DNA of 64,000 nucleotides from an uncultured Rhodocyclaceae bacterium (GTDB taxonomy: Bacteria > Pseudomonadota > Gammaproteobacteria > Burkholderiales > Rhodocyclaceae), in contig CAJQTY010000001.1 of NCBI GenBank assembly GCA_907163075.1, positions 2,294,001-2,358,000 of the forward strand, in the 5' to 3' direction. The position numbers were made by a program, and so were the translations under genes. Below the pieces are notes generated by a model. That model worked only from the letters and a program-made list of their open reading frames with translations. It ran no database searches and had not been told where the DNA came from. Every line of letters begins with the position of its first letter. Positions within the stretch are counted from its first letter, which is position 1. This document shows positions 1 to 8,115 of the stretch, one piece after another.

Positions 1-22
1 CATTCGATAGGCGTCACAGGCC

Positions 23-535
23 ATGAACCCAACGTTCCTCGGTGATTCGTACGACTTGGTGAAGCGATTCTTCGCGCAAGAGTTGCGCGTACTCGGCTAT
101 GAGGTGGCTGTTGATCCGCTGTTCACCGGGGACTGGTTGGGCGAGGAGGAGGCCTTCCATCGCCACATTGATGCGAAGCACCGCAAGGACCTCACTGGCG
201 CCGCCGATCGGACCGCGCTCTTCCTCGACCCAGACACGGGAGTCAAAGAGCGTGCCACCCGGCAACATGTCTCCTACGAGGATCTTGCGCTTGAGGCTAA
301 CAACTACAAGCTAGTCTTCGCCTTCGACCAATCGTTTTCGCGTCAGGGCAGCGCACGTGAAGCTATGTCCCGGAAGCTACAGGCACTCTCCGCATTCGGG
401 CTGTATGCGCTGTATTACGACTCCCACGCTCGATTTCTATTCGTGTCTCGTCAACCACGGCTCGTCCATGAGCTTCGAACTCATCTACAACGCATTGGAA
501 TACCAAGTCGACGGCTCATCGCGGGTGACGCGTAA
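23..535 (+). CDS. Hypothetical protein, 170 aa
   Basis: I do not recognise this protein. It has no signal peptide and no clear membrane segment, so it is probably cytoplasmic. The most distinctive stretch is FLDPDTGV near residue 68, followed by a conserved-looking QHVSYEDLALEANNYKLVFAF. The FLDPDTG phrase occurs in uncharacterised bacterial proteins of similar size, but I cannot assign an activity. The ATG at 23 is the only good start in the window. The gene stands alone, with a hairpin repeat directly after its stop codon. It is likely real because the frame is open and the composition fits the high-GC backbone; the function is unknown. Confidence 0.6.
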   Translation: MNPTFLGDSYDLVKRFFAQELRVLGYEVAVDPLFTGDWLGEEEAFHRHIDAKHRKDLTGAADRTALFLDPDTGVKERATRQHVSYEDLALEANNYKLVFAFDQSFSRQGSAREAMSRKLQALSAFGLYALYYDSHARFLFVSRQPRLVHELRTHLQRIGIPSRRLIAGDA

Positions 536-546
536 GGACTAAGCAA

Positions 547-576
547 ATGTCGTGATCGCGAAGCGAGCCACGACAT
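547..576. repeat. Hairpin after the first gene
   Basis: The 8-bp arms ATGTCGTG and CACGACAT flank an inner CGC-gaa-GCG, giving a nested stem 11 bp after the upstream stop codon. No T-run follows it, so it is either a weak terminator or an intergenic REP-like palindrome. The rest of 577-794 shows no gene. Confidence 0.4.
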
Positions 577-794
577 AAACCGGTTGTTGAACAAGCCCGG
601 TTCGGTATCTCTGGAAACCGCTTTTTGTCACCCGCCCGGAAGGCCGGCTAATGGGCGCCCCCGTTTTCCGCCGTTGTCGCGACTGGCAAAGGGATCGCCG
701 AATATGGACGGCACCAGCCATCCGGTTTTCATCGATGCAAGCAAAGGCGAGCGCACAGCAGTGCAGATCTTGATGGCTATTGCCGAAGACCGAA

Positions 795-1295
795 TCAGTC
801 GCTGACGATGACAATCACCACGCGACGGTTCTGCAGACGCCCCTCCGCCGTTTGATTGCTGGCTACCGGTACGGTTTGCCCCAGCCCACGCACCTGAATC
901 GACTTGGCATTCACGCCGGCGGCAATCAAGGCATCGGCGACAGCCTTCGCACGGCGCAGCGAGAGTTGCTCGTTATAGCTGGTGCTGCCGGTTGCATCGG
1001 TGTGCCCATCCACCCTGATCCGCTCGATCTGCAATGAAACCAGCAAGTGACCGATGCGATTGGTAACCTGGCGGGCGGTCGGAATCAGTGCGGATTCGTT
1101 GCTGCCGAAAAGAAGCCTGTCCGAGGCACTGAACTCCCAACCATCGTCAGATTGCTCGAACCCTTCCGTTTTAAGCGCCGCGATCTGCTCCTGGCTCAGA
1201 TTTTGTCTCTGAGGCAGGTTTTGGCAGGCACCAAGCAGCATCAATAGCATGCACAAGAGCAGGCGGCAGGCGCTGCCTTTCTGGTGAAAAATCAT
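795..1295 (-). CDS. yfiB: YfiB-like OmpA-domain lipoprotein
   Basis: This is an outer-membrane lipoprotein of 166 aa with a C-terminal OmpA-like peptidoglycan-binding domain. The N-terminus has a hydrophobic segment and the lipobox LGAC, with the lipidated Cys near residue 24. The OmpA signature is seen in VDGHTDATGS, SLRRAKAVADAL and the final GRLQNRRV. In the family, YfiB sequesters the periplasmic inhibitor YfiR and thereby activates the diguanylate cyclase YfiN. The gene follows yfiN on the same strand after a 26-bp gap, the third member of a yfiR-yfiN-yfiB operon. The residues around ASNQTAEGRLQNRR match the YfiB family well, which together with the operon order makes the name secure. 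Confidence 0.88.
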   Translation of the reverse strand: MIFHQKGSACRLLLCMLLMLLGACQNLPQRQNLSQEQIAALKTEGFEQSDDGWEFSASDRLLFGSNESALIPTARQVTNRIGHLLVSLQIERIRVDGHTDATGSTSYNEQLSLRRAKAVADALIAAGVNAKSIQVRGLGQTVPVASNQTAEGRLQNRRVVIVIVSD

Positions 1296-1321
1296 TGGTT
1301 TTCTCCCGATATTTCGTCAGT

Positions 1322-2572
1322 TTAACTCGTCTGCAGCAAGTGATGACTGCCGGCTTGCGTTCTTTTTGCCTGGTACATCGCATCATCGGCCCGCTTCAGC
1401 AGTCCGGCCGCATCGACCGCATGCTCGGGGTAGAAAGCGACACCGATGCTGAGCGTGCAGATGAGGCTTCCGCCACCAGGCAGGGCAATGGGACTTTCCA
1501 TGCTGCGCAGCATGTTTGCGGCAATACGGCCGGCCTGTTCAACTTCGCGCAGTGGCGTCAGCAGCACGGCGAACTCATCGCCCCCGAGGCGGGCAACCAG
1601 GTCGCCTTCCCGTCGGACCTGTGCCCTGAGCCGCGCGGCGATGGCGCAGAGCACGGCATCGCCGGCCTCGTGGCCGAACTGGTCGTTGATCGCCTTGAAG
1701 TGGTCGGCGTCGATGAAAAAGAGTGCCACCCGCGTCCCTTTCTCGCAGGCGGAGGTCAGCGCCTCCTGAAGACGCCCTTCGAAGCGGGTGCGATTGGCGA
1801 GTCCGGTCAAGGGGTCGTGAGTGGCCTGGTGTTCGAGCGAAGCGCTCTCGCTTTCGACCTGTTCCTGCCAACGCTCAAGCTCTTCCAGCAAGGCATTGAC
1901 ATCGTCGCCGAGGTTCCGCAGTTCAAACACATCGGCCGGCGCCACCCGACGACTGAACTGGCGTTCCCGCCGCGCACCGGAAACGGTGCCGGCCAGCCGT
2001 TGCAAGGGCTCGATAATGGCCTGGCTGGCCGCCCGCGACAGGCGATAGGCCGCGGCGGCGCTCAAAGCCAGGCCGAGCAGCGCACACACCAGACTGATCC
2101 AGATATATTTCAGCAGGTCCCGTCCCGAACCGTAGATCTTGACCAGACCGATCCGGACGGCGTCGTGAACGACCGCCGCCTCGGCCGGTTCGGCAAGCAC
2201 CAGCCGCGCCAGGGCGTTCTCCAGCGCGGAAAATGGATCCGTGGCGGCTCTTTTCCAGCCGGCAAACTCATTCCCGGCACTATCCAAGACCTGGGCAACG
2301 GCAATCGGATTGTCGGCGGCGATCAGGGCCAGCGACTCGCCGGCCGCATCGCGGTCCTCGAAGACCAGCGCTGCTTCGACGGTGTAGGCGATGGCGCGGG
2401 CAGACAAGCCGAGGTTGTCGATCATATAGACACGCAGGATCACCAGTCCGACAACGAAAACGGAAAGTCCGGCGAGCAGGACGGCGATCATCGCCACCCT
2501 GAAATGCGCCCGTTGCAATACCGCCGATAAGGTTTGTCGCCGGATGACCTGCTTGACAAAATCCGGGCTCAT
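1322..2572 (-). CDS. yfiN: YfiN-type membrane diguanylate cyclase
   Basis: This inner-membrane enzyme of 416 aa makes cyclic di-GMP from two GTP. A first transmembrane helix lies at about residues 23-50, a periplasmic sensor domain follows, and a second helix lies near 155-175. A HAMP-like linker (RLAGTVSGARRE) and a GGDEF domain in the last 170 residues complete it. The active site LGGDEFAVLL is intact, and REGD five residues upstream is the RxxD product-inhibition site. Its ATG overlaps the yfiR stop by 4 bp, so translation is coupled. In characterised systems, periplasmic YfiR represses YfiN and YfiB relieves this, raising c-di-GMP and favouring biofilm. Length and layout match E. coli DgcN/YfiN and P. 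aeruginosa TpbB. Confidence 0.9.
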   Translation of the reverse strand: MSPDFVKQVIRRQTLSAVLQRAHFRVAMIAVLLAGLSVFVVGLVILRVYMIDNLGLSARAIAYTVEAALVFEDRDAAGESLALIAADNPIAVAQVLDSAGNEFAGWKRAATDPFSALENALARLVLAEPAEAAVVHDAVRIGLVKIYGSGRDLLKYIWISLVCALLGLALSAAAAYRLSRAASQAIIEPLQRLAGTVSGARRERQFSRRVAPADVFELRNLGDDVNALLEELERWQEQVESESASLEHQATHDPLTGLANRTRFEGRLQEALTSACEKGTRVALFFIDADHFKAINDQFGHEAGDAVLCAIAARLRAQVRREGDLVARLGGDEFAVLLTPLREVEQAGRIAANMLRSMESPIALPGGGSLICTLSIGVAFYPEHAVDAAGLLKRADDAMYQAKRTQAGSHHLLQTS

Positions 2573-3156
2573 GGCTGCACCGGCTTGCGACGCGTTAGAT
2601 TCAGCACTTGCGGATTGATCTGGATACCGCTGCGGGAAATGGCGTCGAGATTGGTTTGCAGGATCATGCCATTGGCCACGAAGCCAAGACAGAACATGCC
2701 GCCGCCGGCACAGGACTCATCCGCCTCGACGATCGTCAGTATCTGCCGGCCGGCCGCCTCGTCCAGGAGTTGCTTGCGCCGCCTCGCCGAGGTTTCGCCA
2801 AGATAGATAACGTTACAGACTGAAGCCGATTGCGCGATACCGCCCTCCAGCGTCGTCGCCACCACCGGCCGTCCGCGGACACTGGCGGGTTTTTCGAGCA
2901 ATTCGTGGAGGTGATTCAAATCTCCGGCCGCACAAATCCGATAGATTTCCGGCGGCACCGGCCATCGCGCATAGCTGATGATACCCAGCACCGTGCGCGT
3001 GGCCTGCAAGCCGGCATCGCCGCCGGCTTGTCGCGGCTGCTCCTCGGCCCGCGCCATCCCCGTCACGGAAATACAAGTCGCCGCCAGCAGCATGGGCAGG
3101 CGCCGCAAACTCCGGAGCGGCGAGACAGAAAACAAAGGGAGCAGATTTGGGCGCAT
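2569..3156 (-). CDS. yfiR: YfiR-like periplasmic repressor
   Basis: This predicted periplasmic protein of the YfiR/DUF4154 family (195 aa) holds the diguanylate cyclase YfiN inactive. An N-terminal signal sequence ends around residue 37 (MLLAATCISVTGMARA). The mature domain has the family pattern of a strand reading TVLGIISYARWP, a middle RGRPVV segment, an IYLGE strand, and the C-terminal VANGMILQTNLDAISRSGI. Four Cys residues remain in the mature part, in line with the redox-sensitive disulfides known in YfiR. It is first in the operon and overlaps yfiN by 4 bp. Its promoter should lie in the 373-bp gap that it shares divergently with the transporter genes. Confidence 0.85.
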   Translation of the reverse strand: MRPNLLPLFSVSPLRSLRRLPMLLAATCISVTGMARAEEQPRQAGGDAGLQATRTVLGIISYARWPVPPEIYRICAAGDLNHLHELLEKPASVRGRPVVATTLEGGIAQSASVCNVIYLGETSARRRKQLLDEAAGRQILTIVEADESCAGGGMFCLGFVANGMILQTNLDAISRSGIQINPQVLNLTRRKPVQP

Positions 3157-3529
3157 AGCCTTTGGATAAGGTTACAGAACGTACTTAATCGGCATTCTCA
3201 ACAAGATCATATAGCTGCGACCTTTGGTTTTCAATCTTGCCATTTGGAATTAACCCAAAAATCTCAGTTGACTGATTCCATTCGCATGATGGGTGAGAAA
3301 TTGAAGGTCTTTAGGCCGCCCGAACCGGGCGCGGGTGTGCTTGCGATGGTCGCAACACAGGGAGCAGACGGTCGCCAGCTTGAACTGAAGTGTTTTAGAA
3401 CCGGCGCGCATCCGACAAGCGGCAGACTACTGTCATTTGATCACCTGCTACAATCGGGAAGACCCTCAAGACCGTCACGGGCGGATCGAGGGCCTGCACC
3501 CTGTTGTTCAACGCGAAGGAGACTCTACA
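3157..3529. other. Divergent intergenic region
   Basis: This 373-bp gap separates the leftward yfi operon from the rightward transporter operon and must hold promoters for both. A TACAAT at 3449-3454 could be a -10 box for the transporter operon, but I see no convincing -35. A purine-rich GAAGGAGA at 3516-3523 is the ribosome site for the gene at 3530. No coding sequence is supported here. Confidence 0.4.
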
Positions 3530-4324
3530 ATGAAATTCAATCCACTGCTGGTTTTGCTGACCATGGCGGTTTCGCTGATGCTGGCCGCTCCGCTACGGGC
3601 GGCCGAGAAGGCCGCGCCGCTGATTGTCGGTATGGAACTGGCGTATCCGCCGTTTGAAATGACCGACCAGAGCGGCAAACCCTCCGGCATCAGTGTTGAT
3701 CTGGCCACCGACCTTGCGCAAAGTCTCGGTCGCCCGGTCGTCATCCAGAACACGGCATTCGACGGACTGATTCCGGCGCTGAAGACGGGCAAGGTCGACC
3801 TGGTCATTTCTTCCATGACGGCGACCGCCGAGCGCGAGAAGTCGATCGATTTCTCCAATCCTTACCTGTCGACCGGCCTTTGCCTCCTGCTGAAAAAGGA
3901 TTCCGCTGCCACGGGGATCGCCGACCTCGACAAGGAGGGCGTCAAGGTGGCGGTGAAAAAGGGAACGACCGGGCACCTGTACGCGACCAATAATCTGAAA
4001 AAAGCCGAAATACTCGTGCTCGACAAGGAATCGGCGGCTGTGCTGGAGGTTTCGCAGGGCAAGGCCGATGCCTTTATTTATGACCAGATGTCGACCTACC
4101 AGAACTGGCAGCGCAACAAGGCCACGACGCGGGCGATACTCGAGCCGTTTCAGAAGGAATCATGGGCCGTCGGCATCCGCAAAGGCAACGACGAGTTGAC
4201 GAGGCAGGTCAATCAGTTCCTCAAGGACTACCGCGAAAAAGGCGGCTTCGAGCGGCTCGGTGACCGTTACCTGAAGGAGATGAAGGACGAGTTCAAGCGC
4301 CTCGGCTATTCATTCTTCCTGTAG
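3530..4324 (+). CDS. Amino-acid ABC transporter binding protein
   Basis: This periplasmic solute-binding protein of family 3 (PF00497-type, 264 aa) would capture a polar amino acid for the permease and ATPase encoded next. The start chosen is the ATG at 3530, preceded by a strong ribosome site, rather than an upstream in-frame codon at 3437. From 3530 the protein begins with a clean signal peptide, cut after about residue 25 (LAAPLRAAEKAAP). Family landmarks are GMELAYPPFEMTDQSGKP, DLVISSMTATAEREKSIDFSNPY and VAVKKGTTGHLYA. The ligand cannot be read from sequence alone. The next gene starts 21 bp downstream. Confidence 0.88.
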   Translation: MKFNPLLVLLTMAVSLMLAAPLRAAEKAAPLIVGMELAYPPFEMTDQSGKPSGISVDLATDLAQSLGRPVVIQNTAFDGLIPALKTGKVDLVISSMTATAEREKSIDFSNPYLSTGLCLLLKKDSAATGIADLDKEGVKVAVKKGTTGHLYATNNLKKAEILVLDKESAAVLEVSQGKADAFIYDQMSTYQNWQRNKATTRAILEPFQKESWAVGIRKGNDELTRQVNQFLKDYREKGGFERLGDRYLKEMKDEFKRLGYSFFL

Positions 4325-4345
4325 CCGGCACGTGCGAGCCGATTT

Positions 4346-5125
4346 TTGAAGCGTTTTCTGACGCAGCGGCAAGGGCGGCCGGTGGTGCGCGCCGCCTGGA
4401 TCGTGTCGTGGCTGCTCGTCGCCGTACTGGCCAGCGCGCTGTTCAGCTTCGCCTTCAGCCAGTTGCACTATGGCTGGAACTGGGACGCCATCTGGCAGTA
4501 CCGGCAAAAGTTCTGGCACGGCTGGCTGGTGACCGTGGCCATTTCCGCCGCGGCCCTGCTGGTCAGCCTGCTGATCGGCGTGCTCACCGCCCTTGCCCGG
4601 CGGTCGCTTATTCTGCCGTTGCGCTACGCAGCCGCGCTCTACGTAGAAACGGTCCGCGGCACGCCGCTGCTCGTCCAGATCCTGATCCTGTTTTACGTCG
4701 TGGCCAACGCCTTCGGCATTGAAAATCGCTATCTCGTCGGGGTGCTCGCGCTCTCGTTATTTGCCGGCGCCTACCTGTCGGAGATGATCCGCTCGGGCAT
4801 CGAAAGCATCCGCGATTCGCAGCTGGAATCGGCGCGTGCCATCGGCCTGACGCGCGGACAGACCTACCGCTACGTGATTTTTCCGCAAGTCGTGCGTCAG
4901 CTCATTCCGCCGCTGACCGGCCAGTTCGCCTCGATCATCAAGGACTCGTCGCTGCTCTCGATCATCGCCGTCAGCGAGTTCACGCTCAACGCTCAGGAGG
5001 TCAACGCCTTTACCTACAGCACCCTGGAAAGCTATCTTCCGCTGGCGGCCGGCTATCTGCTGCTGACCCTGCCGATCTCGCTGATCAGCCGTATCCTGGA
5101 ACGCAGATTCCACTATGCGACTTGA
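4346..5125 (+). CDS. Amino-acid ABC transporter permease
   Basis: This integral inner-membrane permease of the HisM/GlnP family has 259 aa from a TTG at 4346. Hydrophobic segments lie near residues 15-35, 55-80, 95-120, 130-150 and 220-245. The family's ETVRGTPLLVQILILFY motif follows the second loop. The cytoplasmic EAA loop that docks onto the ATPase is visible as SARAIGLTRGQTYRYVIFP. The first membrane helix is longer than in most GlnP relatives, so the N-terminus may serve as an extra anchor. The gene overlaps the ATPase gene by 11 bp, so the two are probably made together. The TTG start is a choice; no ATG lies close by in frame. Confidence 0.85.
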   Translation: MKRFLTQRQGRPVVRAAWIVSWLLVAVLASALFSFAFSQLHYGWNWDAIWQYRQKFWHGWLVTVAISAAALLVSLLIGVLTALARRSLILPLRYAAALYVETVRGTPLLVQILILFYVVANAFGIENRYLVGVLALSLFAGAYLSEMIRSGIESIRDSQLESARAIGLTRGQTYRYVIFPQVVRQLIPPLTGQFASIIKDSSLLSIIAVSEFTLNAQEVNAFTYSTLESYLPLAAGYLLLTLPISLISRILERRFHYAT

Positions 5126-5846
5126 GCTCTCCGGCATCAGCAAGACCTTTGGCGCGCATCGGGCGCTGCGCGAGGTCAGCCTGGCGGTGCCGGAGTTCCA
5201 GTCGCTGGCCATCATCGGTCCCTCGGGAGGCGGCAAGACGACCCTGCTGCGGATCATCGCCGGTCTCGAAACACCGGAAGCGGGGCTGCTTTGCATCGAC
5301 GGCCAGCCGATGAGTTTCTCGCAGGAGTTCCTGCTCGCGCACCGGCGCAGCATCGGCACGGTGTTCCAGGCCTACAACCTGTTTCCGCACCTGACGGCGC
5401 GGGAGAATGTCGTGTTGCCGCTGGTCAAGGTTCATGGCGTGCCGGCGAGTGCAGCGCACGAAATTGTCGATACATTGTTCGAACGATTCCAGTTGTCCGG
5501 CCACGCCGACCAGCGGCCGGCCGAGCTCTCCGGCGGCCAGCAGCAGCGCGTGGCCATCGTCCGGGCGATCGCTATCAAGCCGCGCTTTCTTATCTTCGAC
5601 GAACCGACATCGGCGCTCGATCCGGAGATGACCGCCGAGGTCCTCGACTTTATCGCCGACCTGCGCGGCGAAGGGCGCGACCTGATCATCGTCACGCACA
5701 ACATGGGTTTTGCCCGGCAAGTCTCCGACCATTGCCTGTTCATCGCCGAGGGGCGTGTGCTGGAATCCGGGTGCTCGGCCGAACTGTTCAGCCGGCCGCG
5801 CCATCCCCTCCTTGTAAAGTTCCTCGCCAAGGTGCTCCGTTACTGA
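5115..5846 (+). CDS. Amino-acid ABC transporter ATPase
   Basis: This 243-aa cytoplasmic ATPase of the GlnQ/HisP type powers the transporter encoded just upstream. Walker A reads GPSGGGKTTLL (about residues 35-45), the Q-loop FQAYNLFPHLT, the ABC signature LSGGQQQRVAI and Walker B LIFDEPTSALDP; the switch histidine is in VTHNMGF. All are intact and the length is normal. The ATG at 5115 lies inside the end of the permease gene (11-bp overlap). No further transporter gene follows, so the system has one permease that presumably works as a homodimer. Confidence 0.9.
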   Translation: MRLELSGISKTFGAHRALREVSLAVPEFQSLAIIGPSGGGKTTLLRIIAGLETPEAGLLCIDGQPMSFSQEFLLAHRRSIGTVFQAYNLFPHLTARENVVLPLVKVHGVPASAAHEIVDTLFERFQLSGHADQRPAELSGGQQQRVAIVRAIAIKPRFLIFDEPTSALDPEMTAEVLDFIADLRGEGRDLIIVTHNMGFARQVSDHCLFIAEGRVLESGCSAELFSRPRHPLLVKFLAKVLRY

Positions 5847-5968
5847 TCCGCACACGGGCGGACGGGAACTCCGGCAGCGACGCGGCGTCGACGATTTATC
5901 ATGCATCTGGCCACCAGCCGCTGTTTCGTCACCGGCTGATTTCGGGTGCGGCCATCCTGGAGAACGCC

Positions 5969-6325
5969 ATGTCAAAGCTGTTCAATAAAGTTCCCGGCTT
6001 CGTCAAGACCCCACCCGGCGAGGAGCGTAGGGTACTCCGCCAACTGCCGAAAGTATTCGTTGTCGGCAGCCTGCTGATCGCCCTGCCTTCGCTGGCGGTG
6101 CGACTGGCCCCGCTGCTCGGCTCCGGCGAGGCGTCGGCGACGCTGGTGTCGACGGTCGACTTTTACGATATCGGCCTGCTCATCGTGCACTGGACGGCGA
6201 TCGTGACCGTGGCCATCGGCGCCTTCATCGTCGTGGTGATGAAAGGTCCGGCTTATGTCGCCGACCCGTATCCCCTGATTGACGGCGATGCGCCGGGTAA
6301 GTCCCGTCCGGGCGAGCAAGCGTGA
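5969..6325 (+). CDS. Small membrane protein, unknown function
   Basis: This 118-aa protein starts at the ATG at 5969. It has two clear membrane helices, near residues 28-48 (VVGSLLIALPSLAVRLAPLL) and 70-92 (LLIVHWTAIVTVAIGAFIVVV), and a short hydrophilic tail. The open frame runs further upstream, but that part overlaps the ATPase gene and looks unlike protein, whereas 5969 gives a compact start. The YVADPYPLIDGD segment after the second helix resembles small uncharacterised betaproteobacterial membrane proteins. No function can be assigned. It lies 122 bp after the transporter operon on the same strand. Confidence 0.6.
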   Translation: MSKLFNKVPGFVKTPPGEERRVLRQLPKVFVVGSLLIALPSLAVRLAPLLGSGEASATLVSTVDFYDIGLLIVHWTAIVTVAIGAFIVVVMKGPAYVADPYPLIDGDAPGKSRPGEQA

Positions 6326-6404
6326 AGTCGGCGGCGAGGTTTGCCGTTCCGCGCCGAGAGATCTCCGTCTGCCGATTCGATAGCCCTGATTCCGTCGCCG
6401 GCTG

Positions 6405-7610
6405 ATGAGCGCAAGCTCCATTCGCTGTCTCTGCCTGGCGCTGGCGCTCATCGGCGGCAGCCACTCCGTTGCCGCGCCGGCGCCGGATTCTTCCGCTTGC
6501 GACGCCGGCGGGCGTTGGCTGTCGTTTGCCGGCGAGCGGCTGCGGACGGCCGCTCCCGGCGTTGTCATTGCCGAGGCCGCTGCCAAGGACGTCGTCCTGC
6601 TCGGCGAACAGCACGATCTGGAGGACCATCACCGCTGGCAATTGCAGGTGCTGGCGGCGCTGCACGCGCAGCGTCCGGACCTGGTGATCGGTTTCGAGAT
6701 GTTCCCGCGGCGCGTTCAGCCGGTACTCGACCGCTGGGTCGACGGGCAACTGAGCGCCCAGGAATTTTTCGCGCAGGTCGAGTGGGAGAAGGTCTGGAAC
6801 TTCCCGCCGCAAATCTATTTGCCGCTGTTCGAGTTTGCGCGTATCAATCGCATTCCGCTGCTGGCGCTCAATGTCGACCAGAAGCTGACGCGGGCGATCG
6901 CTGAGAAGGGCTGGAACGGCATACCGCTCGCCGAGCGTGAGGGCGTCGGGCGTGCCGCATCGCCGCCGGCGGCCTACCGCGAATTCCTGCGTAGCGTGCA
7001 CCGGGAGCATGTGGAGGCGCGCACGTGGGCGCCTGGTGGAGCCGACGCTGACGCATCGCCGGGCTTCGAGAATTTCCTTGACAGCCAGCTGGCCTGGGAC
7101 CGCGCCATGGCGGAAGTGCTGGCCAGGCGCACGGTGGCCGGCGAGCGCGGGGAACGTCCGCTGCTGGTCGGCGTCATGGGGAGCGGGCATATCCGTTTCG
7201 GCCATGGCGTGCCGCACCAGTTGCGCGACCTCGGCGTCCGCAGCGTGGCGAGCCTGCTGCCGGTCACTGGCAGGGATGAATGCCAGAGCTTGCAGCGGGG
7301 GGTAGCAGATGCCGTTTTCCTGCTGCCGGAAAAACCCGCGCCGGCCGCCGAGCCGCCGCGGCTCGGCGTCAGCCTCGAGGACAGTGCCGGGGGTCTGCGC
7401 ATTGCGCAGGTGACTGCCGGTAGCCTGGCCGATAAATCCGGGCTGCGGGTCGGCGATCTGATCGTCGAATTCGCAGGAAAGCCGGGCACCAGCAGTATTG
7501 GAGCGAGCGCGGCGATTCGCCGGCAGCCGCCCGGCACCTGGCTGCCACTGAAGGTCGAGCGCGACGGCAGTGCGCTGGAGATCGTCGTACGCTTCCCGGT
7601 CATCCCCTGA
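6405..7610 (+). CDS. ChaN-family haem-binding-like protein with PDZ
   Basis: This 401-aa exported protein has two parts. After a signal sequence (about residues 1-24), residues 50-300 match the ChaN/Cofac_haem_bdg family (PF04187): the domain opens with VVLLGEQHDLEDHH and continues with VIGFEMFPRRVQPVLD, FFAQVEWEKVWN, LALNVDQKLTRAI and GVMGSGHIRFGHGVPHQL. The family binds haem, and some members act in iron acquisition. Residues 315-400 form a PDZ-like domain (LGVSLEDSAGGLRIAQV, then VGDLIVEFAGKP), which in exported proteins binds C-terminal peptides. It is monocistronic as far as can be seen. The ATG at 6405 gives the best signal peptide. Confidence 0.78.
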   Translation: MSASSIRCLCLALALIGGSHSVAAPAPDSSACDAGGRWLSFAGERLRTAAPGVVIAEAAAKDVVLLGEQHDLEDHHRWQLQVLAALHAQRPDLVIGFEMFPRRVQPVLDRWVDGQLSAQEFFAQVEWEKVWNFPPQIYLPLFEFARINRIPLLALNVDQKLTRAIAEKGWNGIPLAEREGVGRAASPPAAYREFLRSVHREHVEARTWAPGGADADASPGFENFLDSQLAWDRAMAEVLARRTVAGERGERPLLVGVMGSGHIRFGHGVPHQLRDLGVRSVASLLPVTGRDECQSLQRGVADAVFLLPEKPAPAAEPPRLGVSLEDSAGGLRIAQVTAGSLADKSGLRVGDLIVEFAGKPGTSSIGASAAIRRQPPGTWLPLKVERDGSALEIVVRFPVIP

Positions 7611-7720
7611 GGGGCACGGGCGATGAGGCGCGCACCGAGACTCAAGGATGACTGAGAAAGGGATGCGGGCCGGCGGCCGAGTCACCGCACTTTCCGTCGT
7701 AAAGAGGCGCTGACTTATTC

Positions 7721-7785
7721 GTCACACCGGCGGAAGCCGGTGTTCAGCTCGTCGATTTTTTTGGATTCCGGCGTTCGCCGGAATG
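7721..7785. repeat. Paired intergenic palindromes
   Basis: Two GC-rich hairpins stand in tandem. The first is CACCGG-cggaag-CCGGTG at 7725-7742. The second is a perfect 9-bp stem, ATTCCGGCG and CGCCGGAAT with a 2-nt loop, at 7765-7784. Units with GGATTCC...GGAATGAC flanks are common dispersed repeats in beta- and gammaproteobacterial intergenic DNA (established knowledge). They may also act as a terminator for the ChaN-like gene. Confidence 0.6.
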
Positions 7786-7821
7786 ACTATTTCTCATTTA
7801 ATCAGCGGGGGAGCCTTTGGG

Positions 7822-7959
7822 ATGATGCTTATTTCTCGTGTCTGGCGCCGCATACTGCCGGCCATCCTGCTCGTCGGCGCCGGTCTGGCCGGTGCCGAGC
7901 CGGCGCTCGGACTCGACGTCGCGCTCGACCGGCAACGCGATCACCGCGCCGTCCTGTAG
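7822..7959 (+). pseudogene. Possible decayed secreted-protein fragment
   Basis: A 45-codon frame begins with ATGATG and reads as a signal peptide (RRILPAILLVGAGLAGAEP) followed by about 20 residues and a TAG. Coding-like sequence continues in another frame for about 100 bp, so this looks like the start of a larger exported protein that has lost its frame. A true tiny secreted peptide cannot be excluded. No family is recognised. Confidence 0.25.
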
Positions 7960-8115
7960 CCCAGAGCTGGCTGATCTTCGACGGCGCGCAGCTCGGCGCC
8001 AAAGGCGTGTGGCCGGCCAGCCAGCCGGTGATTGCGGTCAGACCAATGGTTCGGGCAGTGATAGAGTGAGAGGCGTCGAAGCCCGTTGCGCGGCTTTCTT
8101 GATTTGGTGCGTCAG

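Larger units (their letters stand above)
7611..8115. other. 505-bp intergenic region with repeat and remnant
   Basis: This gap holds a pair of intergenic palindromes at 7721-7785 and a short secreted-protein-like frame at 7822-7959, listed separately. The rest shows no supported gene. From about 7960 to 8069 another frame reads SWLIFDGAQLGAKGVWPASQ before a stop, which suggests a gene decayed by frameshift. Readable but broken coding texture is visible; an intact gene is not. Confidence 0.35.

Noticed and set aside
1295..2530. 411-aa open frame antisense to yfiN
   Set aside because: The GGDEF protein on the minus strand explains the region; the plus-strand frame has no motifs.
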